Origin: Coprinus comatus
Lineage: Eukaryota > Basidiomycota > Agaricomycetes > Agaricales > Agaricaceae
Assembly: GCA_034638255.1 (NCBI GenBank)
Contig: JAWPGT010000125.1
Coordinates: 1 to 47,622, forward strand
DNA: 47,622 bases
Reading direction: 5' to 3'
Of the stretch, positions 24,179-35,216 are shown in pieces. The notes under the pieces were generated by a model, which worked only from the letters and a program-made list of their open reading frames with translations, ran no database searches and was not told the origin of the DNA. A program made the position numbers and the translations under genes. The number at the start of each line of letters is the position of its first letter. Position 1 is the stretch's first letter.

Positions 24179-26787
24179 TTATGCAAAAGCAGCTTGTTCA
24201 GCTTTACCAATATCACTAATATCCTCTCCTTTTGTAAATGCACGCGTACATTGAGCCATCGTTACCGAACTAAGATAATAACAAAAAGAAAGAAATCAGA
24301 TTTCTGAACAAGAACATTCAGATTAAAGCAAAGACTCACGCTCTCGAAATAGGATCAGTTTGATAGAAGTTGTTAATAGGTTTCCTAAACGCAGCACCTC
24401 CAATCTTCGAACCAACAGTTCTCGCTTTAACAACCTTCAATCCCTCAAGTACCAATCCCTCCGAAACCTTCTCAGTAACATCATACCTCACCAAAGCAGG
24501 GGAAATCTCCCACATCCTATCTCTCAATTCCAACGCATCATTATAAGGTAATGGTGTACCAATAACCTCAGAAAGTGCACGAATGATTTTCCAATCTTCA
24601 CGAGCTGCACCAGGTGGGCTAACAGCTGCACGTCCCATTTGTGCGCGACCTTCAGTATTAACCCATGTTGTTCCCTTTTCAGTATATGCTGATCCAGGCA
24701 GGCAAACATCGGCAAGTTGGGCACCTAGGTCTCCATGATGTCCTTGGTAAACAACGAAGGCGTCGGTGGGAATGCTCTTGGGGTCAACTTCGTCAGCATT
24801 AAGGAGATAGATGAATTTGGGTTTTGTTTGGGAGGCGGAGCGAGAAGGAGTGAAACCGACATCATAGGCAGCAGCACGAGAAGCGACACGTTGGAGAACA
24901 CTGAAACCATTCCACTCAGGGGTCACTAGTCTAGACTTTTCCTTTTCGACAAGTTGAGCTAGGGAGTTGTAAATGCCAGCGGCATCGGGGTGCTCCGAGA
25001 GTGAACTGCCAACAATGATCAAAGGCTTCTTGGCCGACTTCCATTTCTGAGCAAATGCGCTATCAGCAGCTTTACCAGAAACAAAGGTAGACAAAGCGTT
25101 AGCGTCACCACCAAGGTATTCATAACCATAAGTGGTGTCAGCACGTTCACCAATGAGACCGATTTCGACGGGGGTATGTAGCCAGCTGCGGCGAATACGG
25201 GAGTTGAGGACGGCTGCTTCGTGCCGAGGATTTGTGCCAACAAGAAGAATAGCATCCGCCTCGTCAACGCCTGGGATGGTGGCATTGAAGAGGTAGTTAG
25301 AACGAACATCCACGCCATGCACAGGAGGTTGAGTGCCATTGGCTTGGTCGAGGGCAAGGTTGTCGGAGTTGAGGCGGTTGGCGAGATCCTTGAGGGCTAC
25401 GAGGGATTCAGTGTCAGCAAGGTGACCAGCGATGGCCTGGATTTCGTTTCCAGTTGCCCCTGAAGAAGCAAGACCTTCAGAGATGGCAGTCAAGGCCTCT
25501 TCCCAAGTAGCAGCAACGAAACGATCGCCTTGCTTCACGAGAGGAGTTGTTAAACGTTGAAACCTAAGACCATCGTAGGCATATCTTGTCTTGTCACTAA
25601 TCCACTCCTCGTTGACATCGTCGTTGGTCTTGGGTTGAATGCGCATAACTTGGACACCACGAGAATCCACGCGAATGTTAGAACCGACCGCATCCAGGAC
25701 ATCGACGCTTTCGGTAGACTTGAGCTCCCAAGGACGAGCGTTGTATGCATAGGGTTTGCTTGTGAGGGCACCGACTGGACACAGGTCGACGATGTTACCA
25801 GAAAGCTCGGAGTCCATGGTCCTCTCGACATAGGTACCAATTTGCATGTCATTTCCACGGCCAGTGGTACCGAACTCTTCGACACCAGCAACTTCGTTTG
25901 CGAAACGGACACAACGCGTGCACTGAATACAACGGTTCATTGAGGTCTTTACTAGTGGACCAAGATCCTTATTTTCGACGGCACGTTTGCCAGTAATTTC
26001 ATGAAAGCGCGTTCGGTCAGAGCCATAACGCATCGATTGATCTTGTAGGTCACATTCTCCTCCCTGGTCGCAAATGGGGCAATCAAGGGGATGGTTGGCG
26101 AGGAGGAATTCCATGACGCCCTCACTATCGTACATGATAAGCTCAGAACGAATAACGAAGATATTGTAACGCTCACCGGGCTTCATGAACGAGTGGGGTA
26201 TTGGTGAAGACTTTAGCGCCGGGCATGGCAGGCATAGCACTAGACCAATTTAGAAAAGAAAAAGCTAGAGGCTGCGAAATAGATACATACCATGATGCTA
26301 CAGGTTTAGGTGACCTCTCAACTTCGACCAGACACATACGACAATTTCCCGCAATCGCTAACCTAACCTCGTTTCAATAGTAGTTGGATTGACATAAAAC
26401 CACCGAAACGAACCTATCATGGTAACAGAACCTGAAGAGCGCATAAGTTCGATTCTAACCCAGGATACCACGAAACATACCTGGGTATTGTTGCTCCTGC
26501 GGCCTCGCAAGCCTGAATAAGGGCAGAACCTGAAAAACGTTACTCAGAACCGGGGTTTGTAGTCTCAAAAACGAGACCAACCTTGGGGGACGGTGACTTC
26601 TTTGCCGTCAACGGTCAAAGTAATATCTGCACTGCGTGCTGACGACGACGCGATAGAGCGAATACCTGTTGAACCCGGTCAAAAAATATGGATTGGGAAC
26701 CGAGTCTGGGTACCTACTAGTGTTTGTGACCTTTCCGAGCAGCCCGGACGACGAGGGCCGCGACACAGATGATACGATGCGCAGCAT
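24179..26787 (-). CDS. NDUFS1: NADH-ubiquinone oxidoreductase 75/78-kDa subunit (complex I, NDUFS1/NuoG)
   Basis: Largest Fe-S subunit of mitochondrial complex I, in the electron-input module on the matrix side. Eight exons by eye: 26787-26718, 26665-26582, 26529-26481, 26431-26414, 26362-26291, 26239-26177, 26124-24340, 24269-24179; they total 2232 nt and stay in frame (743 aa). An N-terminal Arg/Ser-rich presequence precedes [17 protein letters not shown], the ferredoxin-like [2Fe-2S] domain with FCYHD ... GNCRMCLVE ... [26 protein letters not shown] gives the His-Cys3 [4Fe-4S] site, and [10 protein letters not shown] ... VDLCPVGAL the next. The large molybdopterin-fold domain follows. The end [10 protein letters not shown] continues across the last intron into [11 protein letters not shown]. 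It is intact and single-copy, and serves as a control for sequence quality. Confidence 0.97.
26414..26431 (-). other. 18-nt micro-exon of the complex I gene
   Basis: Bounded by AG and GT on both sides, it supplies the residues FCYHD, including the first Cys ligand of the [2Fe-2S] cluster. The flanking exons join in frame only if it is included. Confidence 0.85.
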
Positions 26788-27025
26788 CAGACTGCCTGGA
26801 TAATGATGGAGTAGAGGCAAAGCTCAAGAGTAATGGATGCTGGCGAATTTCGGGACGTACGCTCTCGGTCACGCCCGCCGCTGTCACCATCCAACCACCA
26901 TCTCCCAATTTCACATTCCCACACTTCAGGCGGAGCTCAAATATATCAGTCGGAGTTTGATTGGGTCAAATATGTGACAAAAATTCATAAGTAGCGCAAA
27001 AAAAATCACAAGGTACAGTATATAA

Positions 27026-28814
27026 TCAAACAACCTCAAAGTCAGAAATCACTCCACTTTTCGCATCCTGTACCCCCTCGCTGACATTGTTTGCATGAAA
27101 TTCCTGGCACAACCGAATTGTCTCCGTCACTTTCTCCCATTCCGGACCATCTTCCATCGCTTTGATTGAATCGATTTGGGGGAATAGCCGAATTATACAT
27201 CGGGAAACATTGATAATTTGTTGCCACTTCACGTCCTCACGCTTCACAACATTAATATTCAGGTTGTTGCGAATCACAATGCTTCGGAGTGGGTGACGGA
27301 TTGGCCATAGAGTGTCAGCTTTTTCCGGCAGACCAAGCGCTCGAATATTGAGATTAGCGCTAAGATGTTGTAAACATGGGGCGGCATTTGCTATATCATG
27401 GAGTGTTGAGAATAAAATGGGTACTGTCTGAGGGAGTGATATGGTTTCTGTAGATCGCCAACATGTAGCTGATGTCCCAAAGGTCTCGTCGATCCCAATA
27501 ACCTTCCCTCCATCAATGGCAACATTCTTCAACTTCTGGAACAATGTTAAACTATTCAGATCACACACAGTGTCAACTGCTGAATTGAACGACAACCCTT
27601 GGAGTGTGTGATGCCATCGAACCGAAACTGCAGAGATTACATTCACGTTACCTACCTTCTCTTCAACCGGGAATTCTTTCACTGGGTTCTCAGGGGCTGC
27701 GTTTATCCAAACTTCGGAGTTGACGGATGGCCAGGAGTCATCGCAGCCACTCCCGAGGTCGCGAAGTTTCTTCTTGGTAATACGCTTCCGGCTAAAGTCA
27801 TAGGCGTCAACAAAGACTTGTGTTAGTTGATATTGTTGCCTTTGAAATTCAATAAAGTTGTATCGAACCTGGCGGGATTTGGCAACTTCAAATCAAGGCT
27901 AGTCGTGCAGGTGATGTATATACCCGCCAAATCTTCTGACGCAACATTCTGTATAAGGTCCAAAACCAACTTCAATGGACCAGTGATCGTTAAACATTCC
28001 AAACATGGCAAGAATGGAACCAAAGGCTCCTTGGCTTGTGGCAAGAAATCATATTTGAGCGTTGAGATGTCCAACGACAAGCTTTTCAGCGACGTTAGAG
28101 CCCCCAACATTCGGATATCATCAAAGGTATTGATGTTTTCCAATGACTTCAACTCGAGAATGGTGAGTTTGGTGATATTGGAGATTCTGGTGAGCCATTG
28201 CTGAGGTAGTTTCTGCGTATTGGTGATCCTCAAGCCTTGAAGATTCGGAGTGAATTGGGCGATATCGAGAAGAAAATTACCAACAGACACTCGCAAAGCT
28301 TCTGCCTTGTCTGCCTTGTTGTTGTCAGGGGATTGTCGTGAATCGTCGAAAATGCCAAGATGATCTGTCAAAGTAGAAACGGTAGTAGGAGCCAAGTTGA
28401 TGGAAATTTCTTCTAGTGTGGGGGATAAAAGGAGATGAAGAAACGAGATTCTTGTATCCCGGATCGATAAAGTCCGCAACGAAGGAAACAATGGTTGACC
28501 CTTCTCCAACTGGTGTGCAATGCGGATAAATGTAGATGGATCGATTTTTTTTGCATCTTCTGAATTCAAGTCCAACTTATCTACTTGGCTACAAGCTTGA
28601 AAAAAGTTGGACCAGGATCTGGAGTTGGCGCTCGTGCGAGAATCTACAGAGACAATAGTTGAGATCAAGAACATGATTAAACCTACTGTACACTCACATA
28701 TCTGCCATCGTACTCTTCATGACTGCTGAGCAGTTTGACCAACGGGATCAGTGATTGAATATGTTTCCACATCGATGCCTGTAACTCGTCTGTGAGAGGT
28801 TTGCCCTTACCATC
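27026..28814 (-). pseudogene. Family 2 F-box-remnant/LRR gene, copy 1 (two frame lesions)
   Basis: Exon 1 28814-28698 (MVRAKPLTDEL) ends in ASMWKHIQSLIPLVKLLSS, which resembles the last helix of basidiomycete F-boxes (LW..L.SL.PLL.LL). The intron with donor GTGAGT leads to exon 2, ILARAPTP, where one base is missing before SWSNFFQACSQVDKLDLN. The frame is then open to about 27830 (LFPSLRTLSIRDTRISFLHL, LQGLRITN, LTILELKSLENI). A second one-base loss near 27840 precedes NFIEFQRQQYQLTQVFVDAYD, after which the frame stays open to 27026. It is collinear with the intact gene at 31296-32908. Function is unknown; LRR-like protein interaction is the likely role of intact members. Confidence 0.72.
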
Positions 28815-29631
28815 GATTGGTGGAGGGGCTATGTCAAGACTAGAGTGAGACATGGTTGAAATGTTGGATTGGATTGACTAATGAGTGGTTTAATGGAGAG
28901 GGGGATTGAATGTGATCAAGCTAATGCTATCGTTCACACTGGGGTCTGCTTTGAGCCAAAGACACCGGTGGTTCTCCCGCAGCCACGAGGCATGTCAACG
29001 TAAAATAGAAGAAAAGTGTGAGAAGAGCCGCAGTAACACAACTTCTTACAAGAGTCGATCGAACTTTGTTTACTGCGGAATGACGCTCGGAGATGAACTG
29101 GTCCTGGTTCATACTCCGTGTGTGCTGCTTCTCCTGAACCATAATCGATCCATGATCTCACCTACCTATCAGGTATTGTAAGAATAATGGTGTCAAGCAC
29201 AACCAAAACGATATCTTGGTAAAACATCCGGTTTAATAATACATCTAGTAACTGACCATCGGTTCTTTTCTCCTGTCAGCAATTCCGCCTGGTATTTATC
29301 ATCCCGCAAGTAGATTCTAATGTCAATAGTTGCCAGAGTGTAATCCAGTCTATTTATAGTGCCCTTCTTGCTCAATAATACTAAAACTATTCGTAAGTCT
29401 TTTCCTTTTTTTTCTACTGATTCCTGAGATTTCAAATTACACATAAGGTTATAGTAAAAGATAGCTGAGATAACGTTAATTCATGTTCGATTGGGGCTCA
29501 TCTGCATCCCGCCAAGCGTTTCTATGGAAGGTGTAACTTCAAAGTGTCTTTTCTCTTAAAGTGACACTCCGCGTCTCGTCTAGGTGAACTTGCTGACACA
29601 ATTTGATGTTCAGCATGACTAAATACCATTG
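28815..29631. other. Intergenic, no gene assigned
   Basis: Contains short overlapping ORFs on both strands around 28906-29181 and an 83-codon minus-strand frame (29193-29444), none with a recognisable motif or a paralogue in the window. An alternative upstream ATG (28854) for the preceding gene lies out of frame. Confidence 0.5.
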
Positions 29632-30765
29632 TCACGCTGTACTACCACCAAAATGAATTGATCTCAGCATAGGGAAAAGCTTATTCAAGTAACGCGAAAC
29701 ATTGCTCAGTTGGTAGTATGTGACCACGGAAGATGCGGTGTCTCTGGTATTGAAAAGGTACTCGGTGATTATTAGGGTTTTGAGAGGATGGTGAATAGGT
29801 TGTATATCGTTAATGTCTGCATGATCCACATTCTCGCGAATATATCGAGTACCACCTTGAGTTGTTGTGATGAAGGTACCGAATGTGCAATATCTGAGAG
29901 AGTTTCGAAAATGAAACGAGGAATAATGAAGGAAGTGATAGACTCTGTAAGAAGTCCCAACACTCAAAAAGTGCCTTTGGATTGAATAATGTGTCAATGC
30001 TATGGACGTTGTATGCGTCGACTGAAGAGTTTGAGCTTGAAGTTGTTGAAGGCCCGTATATCGCAATGTGTACCAGAGGAATGGGAGACACACATATCTA
30101 CTAACGTCCAATACAATCGTGATGAAATGATGTTCAATACAGTGTTCGTTAGCATCATAGATGCTCTTTTCTGTGGGAAGTTGGCGGCCTCCTTGGGGGC
30201 GATTCCAGTTGCGGAGTAGTTGATGTGCATAGAAACGAAGCCATTGGACGTAATGTGTTGGATGAAGTCTAGTATTAGCTGTAACTGTCCGGAGATAATC
30301 AAATTCCTTCGCGATGGTAGAAATGATTGGGGGGGGGGGATGGGTTTTGGTTTACAACTTGATAAGGCGGAATTTTTGCAACATTCAACTTCAAAGTAAG
30401 ACTTTCCAACTCGGTTAAAGCCCCGAAATATTTGAAAAAATCAATAGTTTCCAATGACCCTCCAAGTTTGAGTACGGTGAGTTTGTTGATATTGGAAATT
30501 CGTATCAGCCATGAATGGTGTATCATATCCTAAAATTCTAGGGTGACATCCTCTGTTTCTTGATGCTTCGGGAAACGTGGTCCACAACTTGGGAGATATA
30601 GGTTCTAGTAGAATCTACAAAGATGATGATAGCTAGAAAGAGAAAGATGACAATTTAGTCATAAGATATCTTACAATTTTTTTCGTCCGACTGCAATTCA
30701 TAGTTAACGTTGGTAAGAATTTTCACTAGTGATGTTAAGACTTGCATTTCCACGAAAAGTTTCAT
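29632..30765 (-). pseudogene. Family 2 copy 2 (heavily degraded)
   Basis: A start-like MKLFVEMQVLTSLVKILTNV (from 30765) corresponds to family 2 exon 1. The following 100-130 codons of the LRR exon are missing. The homology resumes at WLIRISNINKLTVLKLGG (about 30500), then passes through at least three frames down to SRYLNKLFPMLRSIHFGG, with a stop at 29632. A run of nine G (near 30332-30341) lies at one of the frame changes. No reading frame long enough for a protein of the family is left. Confidence 0.75.
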
Positions 30766-31295
30766 TATGGTTAATTTGTGGTGTAGGTTTTAGTATGGGA
30801 AAGGTGATGAATTAGGGTTGAGTCGCACTACGGGAAGGTATTTATGGTCACATACCTCATTACAGTTTTAGCACATATATCGTGTCCGCCTGGTGTCCGT
30901 GTATTGATGAGCTTAAACATTGTGTACAGTTACATTCTAGTCTACCAGGTATTGAAGAGGGTTGGGATGTACATTAATTAAATGGATTCTAATCGCACTG
31001 AAACCTACTTAGGTGACGACTTCCCAGGACAAACTGGCAGAACGGAGACAACGTCGTCAGGGCAACGTTAATCAATATGAGTGACACGTGCTCGTGTCCC
31101 ACTGGGGCGTTCTCCTCAGAGCCGGTCGTCCCAGTCGTAGTTCGTGTCTATTCTCGTTTACCCTCGTAGTTACATTATGATTGCTGACTAATATTATGTC
31201 CTATGTATAGTTACTCTACGTCTATCACCCTACTCCACTATTCATACTTACCTGGTTTTGACCTGGAAAACACTTCATAACGATACACAGGTTTT
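30766..31295. other. Intergenic, no feature seen
   Basis: 530 bp without exons, RNA genes or repeats that I can support. Confidence 0.5.
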
Positions 31296-32908
31296 TCAGA
31301 TATCCATTTCCATCTCCAAACTAGAATCGTCTGCTCTTCTCGTACGCTCCTCCTCATCCATACAAACACCCTGACATAATTTAATCATTTGATGTACCTT
31401 TTTCCATGCCCGCTTCTCCGACAGTGATGTGAGATTAGGAAATATTTTGTTGAGATATCGGGACAGATTAATCAAAAGATTTAACTTGATAGGACCAGTG
31501 GGGTCTTTTTCTCCCAACGAGAGAAGTTTGGTAAGCGGGTGTTGAAGAGGTTGCAAGCCATCAATGTTAAGATTCACTTCTTCCTGAATATTGAGAGTAA
31601 TGACAAGTTCCTTTAATAACGGGGCGGCTTTGGCAAGCTGGTGAAGTATTAAAAATGAGATTGGCGTGGCAGTGGGAAATTTGAATGATTCTAAAACGAT
31701 CCAGAACGTTGAGTGAGGTGAGAACGTTGAATCAAAACCGGTGGTCGTAGATCCAGTCACTGAGAAATGGCGAAGCACTTGACATTGTGTGAAAGGGTAG
31801 ATATTGAAAAGATCAGTTCCTCTGTGGAGACTAAATCTTTGTAATGTGGTATGCCATCGCCTAGCAATGAGTGATAGCAAACCATGATTGTCCACTGGTG
31901 GTTCTAACGACGCAATTATCACCCCATCTTCCACCGATGTTTCATCTTCCACAAATGTATCATCGTCCATTTGTCCATCTTCACTTTCCTTGATCGCTTC
32001 GCTTGACTCGGAGCGTGTATTAGGTGTACATTCAAAGATGCAAGCTATTATGTTGTTCGATGTAATACATCTAACGATGTCTGTGATTAAGGAAAGGGAA
32101 GCTGTCATCGTCAACTCTCTCAAAAACGGGAGAAATGGCTCCTCTGTGCACGCAGCATTCGACGGAAAGGGTTCATAATCAACCCCCTTATATGTCACGG
32201 AAAGAGACTCTAATGCGGTAAAGGTTGATAGCCATGTAAATTGAAAACTGTTCTTATTCGGTAAACGGTGTAAGTCAAGAGTGGTGAGCTGGGTAAGCTT
32301 AGTGATTTCCGTAAGCCATATCGCGGGTATCCAGGGAGTATTGTTGATTCGCATTGCCTTGATGCCGGGCACGGAATGTGCAAGGTCGATGATTAAGCCC
32401 TGGACGTGTGCCTTAGCCTGAGACGATGGTTTCTTTCCTCCTCCGACATCAGATGCATTCAGTGTGAAAGACACCTCGTCTAGCGAGGGGGATATGAGAC
32501 AGGATAGGAAGGGCACCAATTTGAGGTTTTGATGTGTTCCTGTAATGCTCAACACACGCAAATTCGGGAAAAGAGTGCGTCCTTGTAAGTCTTGCGCGAT
32601 TCGAACAAAGATTGAAGAATCCAATCTCCCTACATCGTCTGTCTGTAGGGTGAGAGATTCTACCTTACTACTGGCGCTTAAAAAGGAATCCCAGGATTCT
32701 GGAGTTGCAGGTCCAACGAGCAACTCCAAAAATATAAGTAAATTAAATGAATATTAGTTGTAACATCACTTACTGATTTATTTTTCAGCTCCTGATAATT
32801 GCTCAGAAGCTTCACGAGAGATGCCAACGAGGATAGGTTTTTCCAGTCAAAACTTTCTTCTGCTACGGTGTTGATACTGGGGGACAGAGTAAGAGTGATG
32901 AGTGACAT
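31296..32908 (-). CDS. Family 2 F-box-remnant/LRR protein, copy 3 (intact)
   Basis: The only open member of family 2, 520 aa. Exon 1 32908-32774 (45 codons) starts MSLITLTLSPS and ends SLASLVKLLSNYQELKNKS, an F-box-tail-like helix without the preceding DIWREIL helix. The 50-nt intron is phase 0. Exon 2 32723-31296 begins LLVGPATPESWDSFLSASSK and continues with degenerate LRRs: LFPNLRVLSITG, LTQLTTLDLHRLPN, FLPFLRELTMTA. An acidic spacer rich in Asp/Glu (VEDETSVEDG, near 31930-31960) interrupts the solenoid. The tail INLSRYLNKIFPNLTSL precedes a charged C-terminus. Soluble, no membrane segment. It is probably a protein-interaction scaffold derived from an F-box/LRR ancestor; whether it still binds Skp1 is open. 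Confidence 0.72.
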
Positions 32909-33283
32909 TCGGATAGACTAATCGGATGAAGAATGAGATAGATCCAATAGACCTCGTCGCGGTGGAGTTTTAAGATGCGTGCGTTGACACGTGCGACGGG
33001 GTGACTTGAGCATAAACACTGTTCTCGTAAATTACGTTGTTTACGTATCATATATTACAGGTGAGAAACATATCAGTTGATATTGAGCTATAGTATCCTA
33101 AGTAGAAGCTTTGCCTAGTAGATGAAGCAAAACCCCACACGAGCGGGAAAATACCGCCTCGCACGGAATATGCCGTTGTTAAACACAAAAATGATTACTT
33201 CGAAACGTTGACCACTGACATTATTATATTTCCAAGATGAACGTGAATGAAATACAAGTACACTAAATTTTGAAGGTTCCTTT
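32909..33283. other. Intergenic, no feature seen
   Basis: I looked here for an additional upstream F-box exon of the gene at 31296-32908 and found none on the minus strand. Confidence 0.5.
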
Positions 33284-34761
33284 TCAGGATCTTCGCTGAG
33301 CGACAAGCAGAGACCCTCCCTTATCTCTACATACATCATGTCCAAAATCCATCAACTTCTTCACCCTTCGCCAGAACGCCGACACTGTCCTCAACTCCGT
33401 CATCTTGGGGAAAATCAAAACTAAACGACGAGCAACATTGATAACTTCATCCCAGTCATCCTCTGCATTCTTATAAGCGGCAAAAACCTCTGATCTCGGT
33501 TGTCTAATATTGTCTGTCATGTTGCACAACACTTGGAGAGGATGATCGATTGGCGAGAACGAGCTTAACGAAGGTATGTCCTGAAAATCAACAAGTACGA
33601 CTAGGTGACGAAGTGTTGGTACTGATCGCGCGATGTAACTCAATTGGAGAAGTGAGATACTAATCGTTTCAGGGGAGAGTCGAAGGAAGTTGAGATGAGG
33701 CCAGGAGGCGGGTTTGCCAGCCTCCGAAGTGAAGATCTCCGAATGTGAGATTATAGTACTGCCCTTGATCCATAGTCGCTGGAGGACCTTCAGATGTATA
33801 AAATGTTTCAAATCACAAGTCACGTCTGCTGCGGAAACAATATCGATGCTTTCCAATGTATCAGCCCATCTCCCATTCAAAGCGTGAAATATGTCGATAG
33901 CAGGCGAGTCGTTCATGCCATGTTTTCCTTTCCTGATCAAACTTGACCGTAAATCCGATTGTGAAGAGGGGGATTGAAACGTCAATGCTCTCAGCTCCGA
34001 TGCACCGAGCGTCCGTAAGAAGAAGGCGTGAACAATGGGAGGACCTGTTATCTTCAATATATGGAGTGCGGGGAGAATTTGTATATTGGGAACCGAGTTG
34101 AATGAAAGTTCATTGAACGACCCGTCGACAGAGAGAATCAATTCCTCCAGTTTCTTAAGCGGCTCCAAGAGCCTCATAATTTCCTTCAAGTCCCCTAAAT
34201 TCACGAGGTGCGTTAATTCCAGGATACAAAGGTGGAAAAAACATCCCAGGTGATAGCGATGTGCAAGAGAGTCGGAGAAATCAAGAGGGAGAGATGTTTC
34301 AAACAAGTACCAGCAGCATACTGTATGTCGATTTCTCGAAGATTCGGAAAAAGGAAATCATTTTTGAGTTGCTCTGTGAGCCGAATCAACGCTGAGGTAG
34401 TGATTCGTCCAGCATCTCTCTGGGATTCCTCCGTTATTCTGAATATTTCAATGTGCTTCATTCGTTGGAGGAATTTTTGCCAGTTAATTGGATTAGTATT
34501 TCCAACCAAGATCTTGATTTTCACGCTTTAGCCCTTGTCATACATCATTGATATATACGAACTCATATAGCGGGATTGTACCTGTCGACAATTCTCAAGT
34601 TCATCGAGCAACGATAGCATTGAGTTAGTCTCAATATCATACACTACCTCAGCACAATCGACGTCCTTTAGTAGGGATAGGCTTCTAGGTGTGGGAGGCG
34701 TGACGGTTATTGTAGACGTTGGTGAGGATAGTGAAGTGGAACTTGAGTAAGCTGAGCTCAT
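33284..34761 (-). pseudogene. Family 2 copy 4 (internal deletion and frameshift)
   Basis: Exon 1 34761-34582 (MSSAYSSS, 60 codons) has a Ser/Thr-rich leader and TNSMLSLLDELENCRQ. The intron joins in frame to ILVGNTNPINWQKFLQRMK at 34512. The LRR body is open to about 34215, then the segment equivalent to about 70 residues (between ISPTLLHIAITW and LELTHLVNLGDLKE) is missing and the frame changes. No GT-AG pair bridges it in phase. From about 34306 to 33284 the frame is open again (LPALHILKITG, LKVLQRLWIKG, LVLIFPKMTEL). The N-terminal helix is more diverged than in the other copies. Confidence 0.68.
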
Positions 34762-35216
34762 TGTCTGAAGTTGTTGAAGGAAAAATGACCGGCGTCCCCC
34801 AGGAAAAAAGAGGGACTTTAAATGCCGCTTCAAGCTTTCGAGATGGTAGAGTTCTTGATCTAACTGCGCATGTGAGAAGCGACGGTATACACATAAATAT
34901 TGCGGGAATAGCTAAGGGCTGTGTGCCATGCGTGAGGATCTGGTGTCGGACAGAGCCACGAGCTTTAAGCACGAGCACGACGAAGCGAAAGGTCAGTGAC
35001 AAAGAAGTTTATCCTACGCTGTGTGCCTGATTCCGCCACTTCTTCCAATTTCCAAAGGCAGAATGCCAGTGGCGAACCTTCTGGTCGGAAGTACTTCTTG
35101 ATGTGTGGGAGAACGAATAATGCTAGCGGCCGCAGTCATGTTAAGGCCCGAAAGATTCTAAAACCGTTTCATATGTACAGTAACAAGATTGATTTCCATA
35201 TACACAGAAACATAAG
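34762..35216. other. Intergenic, no feature seen
   Basis: Presumed promoter of the copy at 33284-34761 and 3' region of the copy at 35217-36964. A plus-strand ORF here has no recognisable content. Confidence 0.5.

Noticed and set aside
25557..25943. 128-codon plus-strand ORF inside the complex I gene
   Set aside because: It is antisense to the large conserved exon, with no motif; a shadow of the strong coding frame.
34213..34306. Extra intron explaining the break in the copy at 33284-34761
   Set aside because: The only candidate GT-AG pair joins the exons out of phase and would still leave about 70 residues missing.
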